Positions 8,415 to 18,405 of a DNA stretch of 64,000 nt are shown here, one piece after another (position 1 is the first letter of the stretch; every line of letters starts with the position of its first letter). Source of the DNA: CAWCLK01 sp963796225 (lineage in GTDB: Bacteria; Actinomycetota; Nitriliruptoria; Nitriliruptorales; Nitriliruptoraceae); the NCBI GenBank assembly GCA_963796225.1, contig CAWCLK010000014.1, positions 89,494 to 153,493 on the forward strand. Direction: 5' to 3'. The notes beneath the pieces are model-generated. The model did no database searches, was not told where the DNA came from, and saw nothing but the letters and a program-made list of their open reading frames with translations. A program made the translations under genes and the position numbers.

Positions 8415-8449
8415 GCGCCCCCGGTTCGCTGCACGCGAGCCGGGGGCGC
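8415..8449. terminator. hairpin terminator
   Basis: A 14-bp GC-rich stem (GCGCCCCCGGTTCG at 8415-8428 with 8436-8449; one G-T pair) and a 7-nt loop. It lies after the 8141-8389 fragment and about 40 bp before kynA, insulating the two. Confidence 0.6.
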
Positions 8450-8489
8450 GCCATCATGCGCCCCGACGAGCTGGACCGGGAGGCCGCGC

Positions 8490-9275
8490 ATGTCGGCGTC
8501 GATGACGTACCAGGACTACCTCTGCGTGCCCGAGCTGCTCGACCTGCAGCGCATGCGCTCCGAGGGCCCCGAGCACGACGAGATGCTGTTCATCGTCGTG
8601 CACCAGGTCTACGAGCTGTGGTTCAAGCAGGTGCTGCACGAGCTCGACCAGCTCGTCGCCCACGTCGACACCGACCAGCTGGTCCGCGGTCAGCACCAGC
8701 TCAAGCGGGTGCGAGCGATCCTGAAGACCATGGTCGGCCAGCTCGACGTGCTGGAGACCATGACGCCACTGGAGTTCCTCAGCTTCCGGGACTTCCTCGG
8801 CACGTCCAGCGGGTTCGAATCGGTCCAGTTCCGCGAGCTCGAGTACCGGCTCGGCCACAAGGACCCGCGCCACCTCGAGCGGTTCCGAGGGATGCCCGGG
8901 GCGGACCGGCTGGCGGCGCGCCTGGAGCAGCCGTCGGTGTGGGACGCCGTCGTCGCGCACCTCGCCCGCACGGGCCACGACGTGCCCGCCGAGGTGCTCG
9001 ACCGCCCCGCAACGGCGCCGACCGAGCCGTCCGAGGGCGTCCAGGCCGTGCTGGTCCAGATCTACCGCACCGACCCGGCACGCACCGAGTTCCTCGAGCT
9101 GCTCACCGATCTCGACGAGGGCCTGCAGGAGTGGCGGTACCGCCACGTGATGATGGTGCAGCGCACCATCGGCACCAAGCAGGGCACCGGCGGGTCGGAC
9201 GGTGTCGGCTACCTGCGGCGCACGCTGTTCCAGCCGGTGTTCCCCGACCTGTGGGAGATCCGCAGCCGCCTCTGA
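8490..9275 (+). CDS. kynA: tryptophan 2,3-dioxygenase
   Basis: Cleaves the indole ring of tryptophan to N-formylkynurenine using a haem, in the cytoplasm. The 261-residue length is normal for bacterial TDO. Motifs seen are the N-terminal MTYQDYLCVPELLDLQ, HQVYELWFKQVLHELD, LKTMVGQLDVLETMTPLEFL, SFRDFLGTSSGFESVQFRE, and near the C-terminus WRYRHVMMVQRTIGTKQGTG. The last contains the proximal haem histidine and the glycine-rich active-site loop. The ATG at 8490 has GGGAGG upstream. No kynB or kynU lies nearby. nadB, a different route into NAD, lies 3.5 kb away. The 3' end overlaps by 67 bp the predicted end of the convergent secreted-protein gene. Confidence 0.95.
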   Translation: MSASMTYQDYLCVPELLDLQRMRSEGPEHDEMLFIVVHQVYELWFKQVLHELDQLVAHVDTDQLVRGQHQLKRVRAILKTMVGQLDVLETMTPLEFLSFRDFLGTSSGFESVQFRELEYRLGHKDPRHLERFRGMPGADRLAARLEQPSVWDAVVAHLARTGHDVPAEVLDRPATAPTEPSEGVQAVLVQIYRTDPARTEFLELLTDLDEGLQEWRYRHVMMVQRTIGTKQGTGGSDGVGYLRRTLFQPVFPDLWEIRSRL

Positions 9276-11864
9276 GCCGTCCCGGCAGCACCCAGCGCCA
9301 CGACGGCGAGCAGCAGCCACGCCGTCGCGGGGACACGGGGTTCGTCCGTCGCGCGGCTGGCGGCAGCCTCCATCGCCGGGGCGTGGACGGCGGCGGTCCC
9401 GTCGCCGCGGGTGCGTGCGCCCCGCGGCAGGGTCCCACCGCACCTGCGCCTCGGCCTGCGACGCCCCGTAGGCGTCGTCGCCGGGGAAGCGCGCGGTCAC
9501 GGCGTGGTCCTCGCCGTTGGCCAGGTCGACCCGGACCGCGGCTCGACCGTCGGCGTCGGTCGTGGCCTCGTGGTCCTGGTCGTCGACCGTGAAGGTGACG
9601 GTGCGCCCCGCCACCGGCGCCCCGTCGGCGTCGGTGAGCACGGCGGCGAGCTCGCTGTCGGACCGGGGCCCGTGGGTCGTGTCCCCGTCCCAGGCCAGCT
9701 CGTGGCGATCGGCTCCTCGTCACCGCCGCCGCCGGGGTCGGCGGGTCCACGCCGCGAACGGCGTCGCGGCGGTCAGCAGCGGCGTCTCGAACCCGCGGCC
9801 GTACGCCTCGCCGACGTTGGCGCCCTGGGGCGGCAGCACGACCATGCGCTGCTGGGCGTTCAGCTCGGTGATCGGCACGGTGGTGAACGCGTTGTCGGAG
9901 TCGGCGATCGTCAGCAGGTGCAGCCCGTGGGTGCCGATCGAGCCCTGGAAGAAACGTCGCGTGCCGAGGTCGGCGGCGTAGTCGGGGTCGGCGGTCGTTG
10001 CGCTCGGCGTCCCAGCACTCGCGGTCCCTGGGTCACGCCCCCGTCGTCCCAGGTGGCATCCGGCCCGTCGTCGGTGGACCGGCCATCGAGGTGCGGGCCG
10101 GGGTCCGACCCGGTCCCGTCGTCGAAGCAGGCGTCGTCGCGGTAGTACGGCACCGCGACCAGCGCGTGGGCCGCCCCGCCGGGGGTGACGTCGGTGGACG
10201 ACCAGCGGGTCACCAGCGTCCCGGCCGGCCCGTCGACCTGTTCCCAGGCCAGCAGCGCGTTGGGACCGGAGAACGTCGGGTCCGGCAGGTCGACGTCGTT
10301 CTTGACGCACTCGAGCTGGCAGTCGGCGTCGGGGTCACCGACCTCGATCGGCGTGCCGACGATCCCGTCGAGGGTGTCGGTCAGCTCGTCGTCGCCGTCG
10401 TAGCGGATGCCCGACTCGGACAGGCCCAGCTCGGCGTTGCCGACCAGCTCGTCGTTGCGGCCGTCGATGGCCACGCCGTCGGGGTTGTACGGGTTGTAGT
10501 AGGTGTCGACCGCGGTGGCGTTGTGGTCCCACTGCACGTAGATGCCGTCCAGGGGCGGGATCACGTGCACCCGCAGGAAGGCGGTCTGCAGGATCTCGTC
10601 GCGCGTGAAGACCTCGCGACGGATGAGGTTGGTCGCCGAGTCGGCCCCCCACGTCTCGCGGATCACGCGGACCGGGCCGGCCTTCTCACCGAGCAGGATG
10701 GACGAGCCGCCCCAGTTGTTGACCTCCTCCTCGAAGCCGCAGCACGGGGTCTCACCGCCGGGGCGCTGCTGGAACGCGCGAGCCTTCCACTGGTCCACGA
10801 GGTCCTCGCCGTAGGTCCAGTCGCCGGCGGGGTCCGAGGAGACCTCGAGCTCGGTCATCAACCACCGGCCCTCGTAGCGGAACCGGTAGCGGGGCGTGGT
10901 GATGGTGGCCTGGTCACCGGGACGGTGCTGGCGCCACTCGGACGGGTCGGCGTGGCACTCGCCCGTCGTCCGGGTCGTCCCACGGGCCGTCCGGGGCGTT
11001 GCCGTAGTCGTCGTAGGAGGACTCGGAGAACAGGAACACGTTCGCGTCGGGGTCGCGCTCGTAGCGCACGTACCCGTTGGTGGCGTCGAAGGCCGGAGCG
11101 GGGCCGTCCTCCGCCGCCTGTGCGACGTAGACGTACCCGGCGCGTCCGGGGCGAACGGGTCGGTCACGGTGACCTCGAACGCGTCGGCGATGCCGGCCGG
11201 CAGCGCGCGCGTCGGCGGGGGCCTGCACCCCTGCGTCGCGCGCCATGAACACCAGCTCGTCGTCGGTGTCCAGCCCCGGCACGGGGTCGACCGCCGGGTC
11301 GCTGGCCGGGGCGGCCAGGCACGGGTCGTCGGGGTCGCTGTCGGTCCAGCGGAACCCCTCGCGGTCGAAGACGTAGCTGTCGTGCCGGTCACGTTCCGAG
11401 AACGCGGCGAACCCGGAGGCGTTGTTGCTGAGGTGGCGGGTGAACATCTCGTCCACCTGGAACGGCACCTGCACGAACCCGTCACCGTCCCAGCGGTAGG
11501 CCAGCAGCCGGTCCACCGGCACGCCCTCGGCGCCGACGACCGCCTGGCTGGAGACCAGTGGCTCGTCGAACTCGTTGTGGGTGCACGGCTCGTCGTCGGT
11601 GGCCGGCGAGTCACCGAGGCCACCGGCCGGGACCCCGTTCTCCTCGCCGAGGCACTGCAGGCCCTCGAGCGACGGGGCGGCCGCGTTCACGTCCGCCGGG
11701 GCGCTCCACGACGGGAACGACGCCCCGGTCATGACCACCATCTCGGTGTCGCGCACCGGTGGCGTCGACAGCGGCACGGTCGGTGGCGACTGGGCCAGGG
11801 CCGCCGCGGGCAGGCTCGCTGCCACCAGGCTCAGCCCCAGAAGTGCACGCCAACGTCCTCGCAT
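9209..11864 (-). pseudogene. secreted, membrane-anchored protein with Ig-like C-terminal domain, many frame shifts
   Basis: The start at 11864 gives a clear signal peptide (MRGRWRALLGLSLVAASLP, then AAALAQ). A long acidic ectodomain of about 700 residues of unknown family follows (for example FDREGFRWTDSDPDDPC and HVIPPLDGIYVQWDHNATAV). Next are a Gly/Asp/Glu linker (DPGGGGDEEPIA), a Big/invasin-type Ig-like repeat (LTDADGAPVAGRTVTFTVDD) and a C-terminal membrane helix VPATAWLLLAVVALGAAG followed by TAQRRLR. These pieces are spread over all three minus frames. Frame changes are needed near 11205, 11150, 10965, 10010, 9745, 9700 and 9415. Each piece looks well preserved with acidic surface-protein composition, so repeated base-calling errors or very recent decay are more likely than an old pseudogene. 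The function is unknown. Confidence 0.65.
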
Positions 11865-11945
11865 GTCGAACCCCCACCCTTCACCGGTCTTCAGGCTCTG
11901 GGTGGAGGTTCGACATACTGTCGGGTATCTCCTGCTCTCGTCAAG

Positions 11946-12638
11946 TCAGTCTCCGGCCACGAAGAACGCCCAGTCGCCGTCGACCGTGATGCCGAGGCGC
12001 CAGCCGAGGTAGCCGGAGCCGCCCTCACGCATCTGCTCGGCCTGCGTGGCCGTCACCAGGCCCGCATCGACGACCTCCTGCCACGCCGCGTCGTCGTCGG
12101 TGAACTCCTCGGTGGCGACCCGGGGCCAGACGTGCACGATCGGGTCGGCGTTCGCCGCGGTGGCCGGCGGCAGCTCGGTGAGCAGCGTCACGATGGTGGC
12201 GTACAGGTCCTCCTGGCCCTCGGGCAGGGCGAAGAAGGTCCCCGGCTCGACGTCGCCGAAGCTGAGGTTCGTGCTGGACTCGGTGGCCGCGGTGACCAGG
12301 AGCTGCTCGTCGCACCGCAGCGCGGCGTCGAGCAGGAACTCGGCGGTGGCGACCGTGGCGTCGGGCAGGTCGGTGCCGGTCACGGACGACGCGGTCATGC
12401 CGGACGCGGAGCAGTCACCCTCGCTGGCGGCGGGCTCGGTCGAGGTCGGCTCGGTCGTGGTCGGCTCGGTCGTGGCCGGCTCGGTCGTGGCGGTGGGGCT
12501 CGGCTCCGCCGCGGGCGAGGTCGCCGTGCCGGTGGGCGCGGCCGTGCCGTCACCGGAGGCCGTGTCGACGGCCTGGCCGCAGGCGGCGAGCCCGAGGGTC
12601 GAGGCGAGCAGGACGGGGAGGAGGAGATGACGACGCAT
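11946..12638 (-). CDS. lipoprotein of unknown function
   Basis: A 230-residue exported lipoprotein. The signal peptide MRRHLLLPVLLASTLGLAAC ends in a lipobox (LAAC), so the mature protein should be lipid-anchored at Cys20 on the outer face of the membrane. Residues about 25-75 are a Thr/Pro/Glu-rich linker containing a TTEP-type pentapeptide repeat. The rest is a compact domain with a conserved-looking core (LPDATVATAEFLLDAALRC, GYLGWRLGITVDGDWAFFV). The end of that domain (W-x-LG-ITVDGDW-FF) suggests a beta-rich fold. I do not recognise the family. The start at 12638 is set by the signal peptide. The gene is divergent from nadB. Confidence 0.85.
   Translation of the reverse strand: MRRHLLLPVLLASTLGLAACGQAVDTASGDGTAAPTGTATSPAAEPSPTATTEPATTEPTTTEPTSTEPAASEGDCSASGMTASSVTGTDLPDATVATAEFLLDAALRCDEQLLVTAATESSTNLSFGDVEPGTFFALPEGQEDLYATIVTLLTELPPATAANADPIVHVWPRVATEEFTDDDAAWQEVVDAGLVTATQAEQMREGGSGYLGWRLGITVDGDWAFFVAGD
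12433..12492 (-). repeat. 15-bp tandem repeat (4 units) encoding a TTEP linker
   Basis: Four consecutive 15-bp units (GGCTCGGTCGTGGTC type) at 12433-12447, 12448-12462, 12463-12477 and 12478-12492. On the minus strand they encode the Thr-Glu-Pro-rich spacer of the lipoprotein. A repeat of this kind can change unit number by slippage without breaking the frame. Confidence 0.8.
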
Positions 12639-12767
12639 GGGTCTGCCGTTTCCGGGAGGGGCGCGCGGGAGTGGCGCCTTCACCCCTCCAGACGCACGAC
12701 CCCCCGTCGAGGTTGTCACCCGATCGCGATCTAGCATCGCCGGTCGCGCCCTCGCGAGAGATGCCCC

Positions 12768-14361
12768 ATGCCGACGCTGCCCGACCGCCCCGCCCCGTCC
12801 GGTCCCGGGCGGTACCGGGCCGACGTCGTCATCATCGGGGCGGGGGTTGCCGGGCTGTACGCGGCCACACAGCTGCCCGACGAGCCTGGACGTCGTCGTG
12901 GTGGACAAGGGCACGCCGGGGTCGTCGGGGTCGTCACCGTGGGCCCAGGGGGGCCTGGCGGTGCCACTGGGTGCCGACGACTCGGTGGACCTGCACGTGG
13001 CCGACACGCTGCGCGCGGGCGACGGCCTGTGCGACCCGGTCGCGGCTCGCCTGCTGGCGCGCGAAGCGGCGTCCTGCCTCGACGACCTGCTCGCCCTCGG
13101 GGCGCAGTTCGATCGCGACCCCGACCACGCCGACTCCCCCGATCCCCGCCACCTGCACCTCGCGCGCGAGGGCGGCCAGACCGTGGGACGGTCCGTCCAC
13201 GCCGCCGACGCGACGGGTGCGGAGCTGGTCCGCGTGCTCCGGCAGGCGGCGACGCCGCGGGTGAGCCGGTTGCCGGGCACCGCCGTCGAGCTCGCCCGGG
13301 ACGACGACGGTGCCGTCACCGGGCTGTGGGTCCTCGACCCGGACGACGGCGTCGTGGGGATCGCCGCCGGCGCGGTGCTGCTCGCCACCGGCGGGTGCGG
13401 CGGGTTGTACGCGGCGACCACCAACCAGGACGGGGCGACCGCCGACGGGCTGGCCATGGCGTGGCAGGCCGGGGCCGCCGTGCGGGACACCGCCTTCGTG
13501 CAGTTCCACCCCACCGGGCTGGCGGTCACCGGGTCGTGGCGGTTCCTGCTGACCGAGGCGCTGCGGGGGGCGGGCGCCACCCTGCACGACGCCGCCGGGC
13601 ACCGCTTCATGCTCGACCGCCACCCCGACGCCGAGCTCGCGCCCCGCCACGTCGTCGCCCGCGCCATGCTCGAGCACCCCGACGGGGTCTGGCTGGACGC
13701 GACCTCCATCGGGGCGGAGGGGCTGGCGCACGAGTTCCCGACCGTGCTGGCCGGGGCCCGGGAGTACGGCTTCGACCTCGCCACCGAACGCGTCCCCGTC
13801 ACGCCGGCCGCCCACTACATGGTCGGCGGGGTACGCACCGACGTGGACGCCCGCACCTCCCTGCCCGGCCTGTGGGCCGCCGGCGAGGTGGCCTCCACCG
13901 GCCTGCACGGGGCCAACCGCCTCGCCAGCAACTCGTTGACCGAGGCCCTGGTCTTCGGCCGTCGCGCGGCACGATCCATCGCCGGGGCGGGGCGACCGCC
14001 CGCCGACGAGCTCGGCCCCGCCCCGCGGCTGGCGGACCCGGCCCTGACCCCCGACGACCTCACGGGACTGCGCACCCGACTGCGTGACGCCATGTGGCGG
14101 GGGGCGGGTCCCATCCGCTCCGAACAGACGCTGGCCCGGGTCGCCGCCGAGCTGGACGTGTTCGCCGGCGAGCTCGGCGCCCCGTCCCGCGACCCGGTCC
14201 ACCTCGAGCTGTGCCACGCCGTGTCGGCCAGCCGCCTGATCGTTGCCGGGGCCCGCCGCCGCCCCGAGACGCGGGGCGGGCACGTGCGCACGGACGCCCC
14301 CGACCGCGATCCCGCTTGGGACGGCGCACACGTCGAGTCCATTCGGACGGCCACGTCCTAG
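12768..14361 (+). CDS. nadB: L-aspartate oxidase, one frame shift
   Basis: Oxidises L-aspartate to iminoaspartate, the first step of de novo NAD synthesis, using FAD. The start at 12768 gives ADVVIIGAGVAGLYAATQLP, the FAD Rossmann motif. The chain then continues one frame over as LDVVVVDKGTPGSSGSSPWA and AQGGLAVPLG. Family signatures follow: ATGGCGGLYAATTNQDGATA, VQFHPTGL, AHYMVGGVRTD, and GLHGANRLASNSLTEALVFG. The total is about 530 residues, usual for NadB and shorter than SdhA or FrdA, and no sdhB partner is near. A one-base change near 12885 splits the gene; both sides fit perfectly, so it is probably an error. No nadA or nadC is visible. Confidence 0.9.
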
Positions 14362-14454
14362 TCCTCCCGGGCCGGTCACATTCCATCACGCCGGGGGATG
14401 CAGGCCAGGGACGGCGTCACCCGATGAATCGGCCACAGCCACCGGGAGGTGGGC

Positions 14455-17150
14455 ATGACCGGCCGTGGTCGCACGTGGCGTCTCGCCCTTGCGGGCGGAT
14501 GCGTCGTGCTGCTCGGCAGCCTGACCGTCCTCGCTCCCGACACGATCGTGGCCCAGGCCGCCTACTTCGCCGGGGTGTTCGGCAGCGCGGCGATGGCACT
14601 GATCGGGGCCCGCCGCCACGCAGGGCGGCTGCGCGCGGCGTGGACGGCCGTGGGACTGGGGCTGGTGGCGAGCGCCGTCGCGGACGCGGTCTGGGAGTTC
14701 GACGTCTGGCGCCTCGGGATGGAACCCGACGCGTCGCTGGCCGACATCGCCTACCTGGCCAGCTACGTCCTGCTCGCGGTGGGCCTCTTCCGGCTCCCGG
14801 CCGCGGGGACCGACGGCGACGACCGGGTGGACGTGGGGCTGGACTCCGCCATGGCCGGGGTGATCGCGCTGCTGGCCGTCTGGCAGATCAGCCTGGCGTC
14901 GATCCTCGGGGACGGCGACGCGTCGGCGCTGGCTGCGCGTCCTGTGGTCGGCGTACCCCATCCTCGACGTGGTGCTGCTGACCCTGGTGGTGCGGCTGGT
15001 CCTGCGACGCTCGACCCGCGCGGGGGCGCTGTTCGCCGCCGGTGTGCTCGGGTGGCTGGTGGCTGACGTCGGGTTCATGGTCACCGCCGGGCACGGCGTC
15101 GTCAGCCCGTGGCTCGACCTCGGATGGCTCCTCGCCAGCATGGCGATGGGTGCGGCGGCCCTCGTCGGCGCCGGCCAGCCGGATCCCTCCGGGTCGCAGC
15201 CCGCCCTGTCGGCCCTCGGGACGACGCGGGTGGTCCTGACCACGCTGCCACTGCTGGTGCCGGCCACCGTGGAGGTCGTCGCCTGGGTCACCGACGCCGA
15301 CCCCAATCCCGTGCCCATGTTCATCGCGACGGTGGCCATGGCCGGCCTGGTGCTGGCCCGGCTGCTGCATGCCGAACGTGCGGTGGTTCGATCCCGCACC
15401 CAGCTGCAGGCTCGAGAGCGCCGGGCTCGTGCCCTGGCGGCGCACGCGTCGGACGCCGTGGTCGTGCTGTCACCCGGCGGCACGCCACTGAGCGAGGTCG
15501 AGGGGGTCACCTCGCTGCTCGACAGCCTCGTGGGCCCCGACGAGGCATCCCCCACGGACCTCGCACGGCGCATGGGCGGCCACGATCCGCACCGCCTGCA
15601 CCGGCTGCTCGGGCACGCGCTGGCCGAGCCCGGTGAGGTGGTGATCGACGAGTGGTCGCTGGACGGCCCCGGTGGTGCCGCCTGGATCCAGGCCCGCGCC
15701 GTGGGCCTGGTCGAGGACCCGGCCGTCGGCGGCATCATCGTCAACCTGCTCGACGTGACCGCCCGCAAGCAGGCGGAGCAGGAGCTGACCCGACAGGCGC
15801 TGTACGACTCGTTGACCGGGCTCGCCAACCGGGTGCTCTTCCGCGAACGGCTCGACCACGCCGTGCGGGGGCGGCGGCGGGGCGCACCCCCGCCGGTCGT
15901 GCTCTACCTGGACCTCGACGGCTTCAAGACGGTCAACGACAGCCTCGGACACGACGCCGGCGACGAGCTGCTGCGCGAGGTGGCCTCCCGCCTGGTCGAC
16001 CTGGTGCGGTCCCGTGACACCGTCGCCCGGCTCGGCGGGGACGAGTTCGCCATGCTGCTGGAGACCACGCGGGACCCCGCCGACGAGGCCCAGACCGTCG
16101 CCACCCGGATCCTTCAGGCCCTGTCCACACCCCTGCGCCTGCGGGACCGGTCCGTCGTCGCCTCCGCCAGCATCGGCATCGCCGTGCTGGGCGAGGAGGA
16201 CACGCCCACCTCGATGCTGCGCAACGCGGACGTCGCCATGTACGAGGCCAAGGCCGCGGGGCGTGGCCGTGCCGTGATGTTCGAGCCCGGGATGGAGACC
16301 GCGGCCGACGAGCGCCTGCGGCTCGAGCTCGACCTGGCCTCCGCCGTGGCGGAGGACCAGCTGCGACTCGTCTACCAGCCGGTGGTCGACCTGGAGACCG
16401 GCGACGTCGTCGGACTGGAGGCCCTGGTGCGGTGGCAGCACCCGGTCCTCGGCCTGCTGCGCCCCGACCGCTTCGTCCCGATCGCCGAGGACTGCGGCCT
16501 GATCCTGCCGATCGGACGATGGGTCCTGGAGACGGCGTGCGCCGCCCTCGCCGGGTGGCGCAGATCCTCGCACCGCTGGGACGGGGTGACCATGGCCGTC
16601 AACGTCTCGGCCCGGCAGCTGAGCACCGCGTCCTTCGTCGACGAGGTGGCGGGCGCGCTGGAGCGGTTCGACGTGCCCGCCTCGGCGCTCGTGCTCGAGG
16701 TGACGGAGTCGGTGCTGGTGGAGGACGTCGACGACCGCCACGCTGCGCATGCACGCCCTGCGCGACCTCGGCGTGCGGCTGGCCATCGACGACTTCGGCA
16801 CCGGCTACTCCTCGCTGGGCTACCTGCGCCAGTTCCCGCTGGACATCCTGAAGATCGACCGCTCCTTCACCGCGACGATCACGGCCAGCGACGAGATGCC
16901 TCCGCTGGTCCGCGGGCTGCTCGACCTCGCCGCGATGCTCGGCCTGGAGACGATCGCCGAGGGGGTCGAGGACGAGGTCCAGCGCACCGCCCTGTTCGGC
17001 GCCGGGTGCCGGCACGGGCAGGGCTACCTGTTCGGGGCACCGCTGCCCGCCAGCGTCCTGCGCAGCGTGCTGGACGACGGCGGCGCGGGGCCGGCCTCCC
17101 CGAGCCTGCCTCAGCCGACAGCGACCCCGAACAGCGTCCCGATCACGTAG
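14455..17150 (+). CDS. membrane GGDEF-EAL protein (cyclic-di-GMP synthesis/degradation), two frame shifts
   Basis: A membrane signalling protein of about 895 residues. The N-terminal about 300 residues hold roughly seven to eight hydrophobic helices (LALAGGCVVLLGSLTVLA, YPILDVVLLTLVVRLVL). A PAS-like segment follows, then a GGDEF domain with intact GGDEF (RLGGDEFAMLLE) and DLDGFKTVNDSLGHD. Next is an EAL domain with GLEALVRWQHP, MAVNVSARQL, VLEVTESVL, AIDDFGTGYSSLGYL, LKIDRSF and TIAEGVED. All catalytic residues appear present, so both activities are possible. Frame changes near 14938 and 16737 split it into three pieces that join seamlessly. The ATG at 14455 follows CCGGGAGG. The 3' end overlaps the convergent Er-VIT1 gene by 40 bp. 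Confidence 0.87.
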
Positions 17151-18253
17151 GTCAACAGGGCGGCGCCTCCCCCGATCAGGGCCATCCGTGCGCCCGACCA
17201 CAGCAGCGACCGGCGGGTGAGGACGCCGAGCGTCGCCCCGACGGTGAACAGCGCCAGGGCCGACACCACCGCGGACGCGACCACCTGGGTGGCGGTTCCG
17301 CCGAGCACGAGGAAGGGCAACAGGGGCAGCACGGCGCCGATGGCGAAGGCCACGAAGGAGCTGCTCGACGCCACCCAGGCCCCGCCGGTCCCGACCTCGT
17401 CCGGATCGAGCCCGAGCTCCTCACGCACCATCGTGTCCAACGCGTGCTCGGGGTCCTCGAACAACCGCGACGCCAGGTCGGCGGCTTCCTCGTCGGACAG
17501 TCCCTTGGCCCGGTAGATCATCTCCAGCTCGGCGCGTTCCTCGTCCGGGAAGGCCTCCAGCTCCTCGCGTTCGGCCTGGATCTCGCGCTCGTACAGCTCG
17601 TGCTGCGAGCGCACCGAGATCCACTCCCCCGCCGCCATCGAGAACGCCCCGGCGAACAGGCCGGCCGTCCCCGCCAGCACCACCACGGCGGGGTCGGAGG
17701 TGCCGCCGGCGACGCCCATGACCAGCGAGAAGTTCGACACCAGGCCGTCGTTCACGCCGAACACCGCGGCCCGCAGCGCCCCGCCCCGGCGCGCACGGTG
17801 CCGGCCTTCCGACGAGGCGATCTGCGCCCCGGTCGCGTCGTCGCCCCGCAGCTCGGCCAGTCGGCGGCCGTGGGCCATCTCCTCGCGGGCCATCGTGTCC
17901 GGAGCCTGGGGCACACCGCGGTACTTGGTCGCGTCCGAGGCCTCGGCCCGGATGACCACCGGCAGCACGCGGTCGACACCGAACCAGCGGGCGGTCAGCA
18001 GCAGCAGCCGTGTACGGACCGCCAGCGTGGTCTGGTCCGCGACGGTGACACCGTGCTGGTCGAGGAGCCGCCGCCAGTGGGCGGCGTGGCGTTCCTCGGC
18101 CTCGGCGAGGCGGACGAGGACCTCGCGGCCGTCGTCGTCGATCGCGGCCAGCCCGCGGTACAGCAGGGCGGCCTGCAGCTCGTCCTCGTGGTACTGCGTG
18201 AAGCGTCGCACGGCGTCCCGGTCCAGCGGTTGCGTGCGCGTCGTGTCCTCCAT
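17111..18253 (-). CDS. ferritin-like/VIT1 fusion (Er-VIT1) iron/manganese transporter
   Basis: A 380-residue fusion protein. Residues about 8-150 form a ferritin-like (rubrerythrin/erythrin) four-helix bundle with E-x2-H-type metal ligands (YHEDELQAALLYRG, AEAEERHAAHW, AREEMAHGRRL). Residues about 165-380 are the CCC1/VIT1 membrane domain: AAVFGVNDGLVSNFSLVMGV and MAAGEWISVRSQ, a cytosolic metal-binding helical insert, and three C-terminal helices (FVAFAIGAVLPLLPFLVLGG and others). VIT1 proteins move Fe(II)/Mn(II) out of the cytosol, and the ferritin-like part probably senses or delivers iron. The ATG at 18253 has GGAGG upstream; a GTG at 18259 is less likely. It stands alone. Confidence 0.92.
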   Translation of the reverse strand: MEDTTRTQPLDRDAVRRFTQYHEDELQAALLYRGLAAIDDDGREVLVRLAEAEERHAAHWRRLLDQHGVTVADQTTLAVRTRLLLLTARWFGVDRVLPVVIRAEASDATKYRGVPQAPDTMAREEMAHGRRLAELRGDDATGAQIASSEGRHRARRGGALRAAVFGVNDGLVSNFSLVMGVAGGTSDPAVVVLAGTAGLFAGAFSMAAGEWISVRSQHELYEREIQAEREELEAFPDEERAELEMIYRAKGLSDEEAADLASRLFEDPEHALDTMVREELGLDPDEVGTGGAWVASSSSFVAFAIGAVLPLLPFLVLGGTATQVVASAVVSALALFTVGATLGVLTRRSLLWSGARMALIGGGAALLTYVIGTLFGVAVG

Positions 18254-18405
18254 GGCCACACCTCCAGGGCCCCATGGTGCCTGCTCGCGGGGCGCGGGGC
18301 GTTCGTCCGGCGCCGGACGGCCGTGCCGCCTCGTCCGACCGTGCGTGGTCCGGGCACCGGCGCGTCACGGACACCCCACGCAACCCCGACCGGAAAGGAC
18401 GGCCC

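Noticed and set aside
8454..9209. A minus-strand open frame opposite kynA
   Set aside because: It is the shadow of kynA; only the part above 9209 joins the secreted-protein gene.
9700..9760. In-frame TGA in the secreted protein as a possible selenocysteine codon, given the tRNA-Sec
   Set aside because: Downstream coding resumes in a different frame, so a base indel explains it better; no SECIS-like hairpin was recognised.
12433..12492. Four-unit repeat considered as a CRISPR-like array
   Set aside because: Units are contiguous with no spacers and encode a linker peptide.
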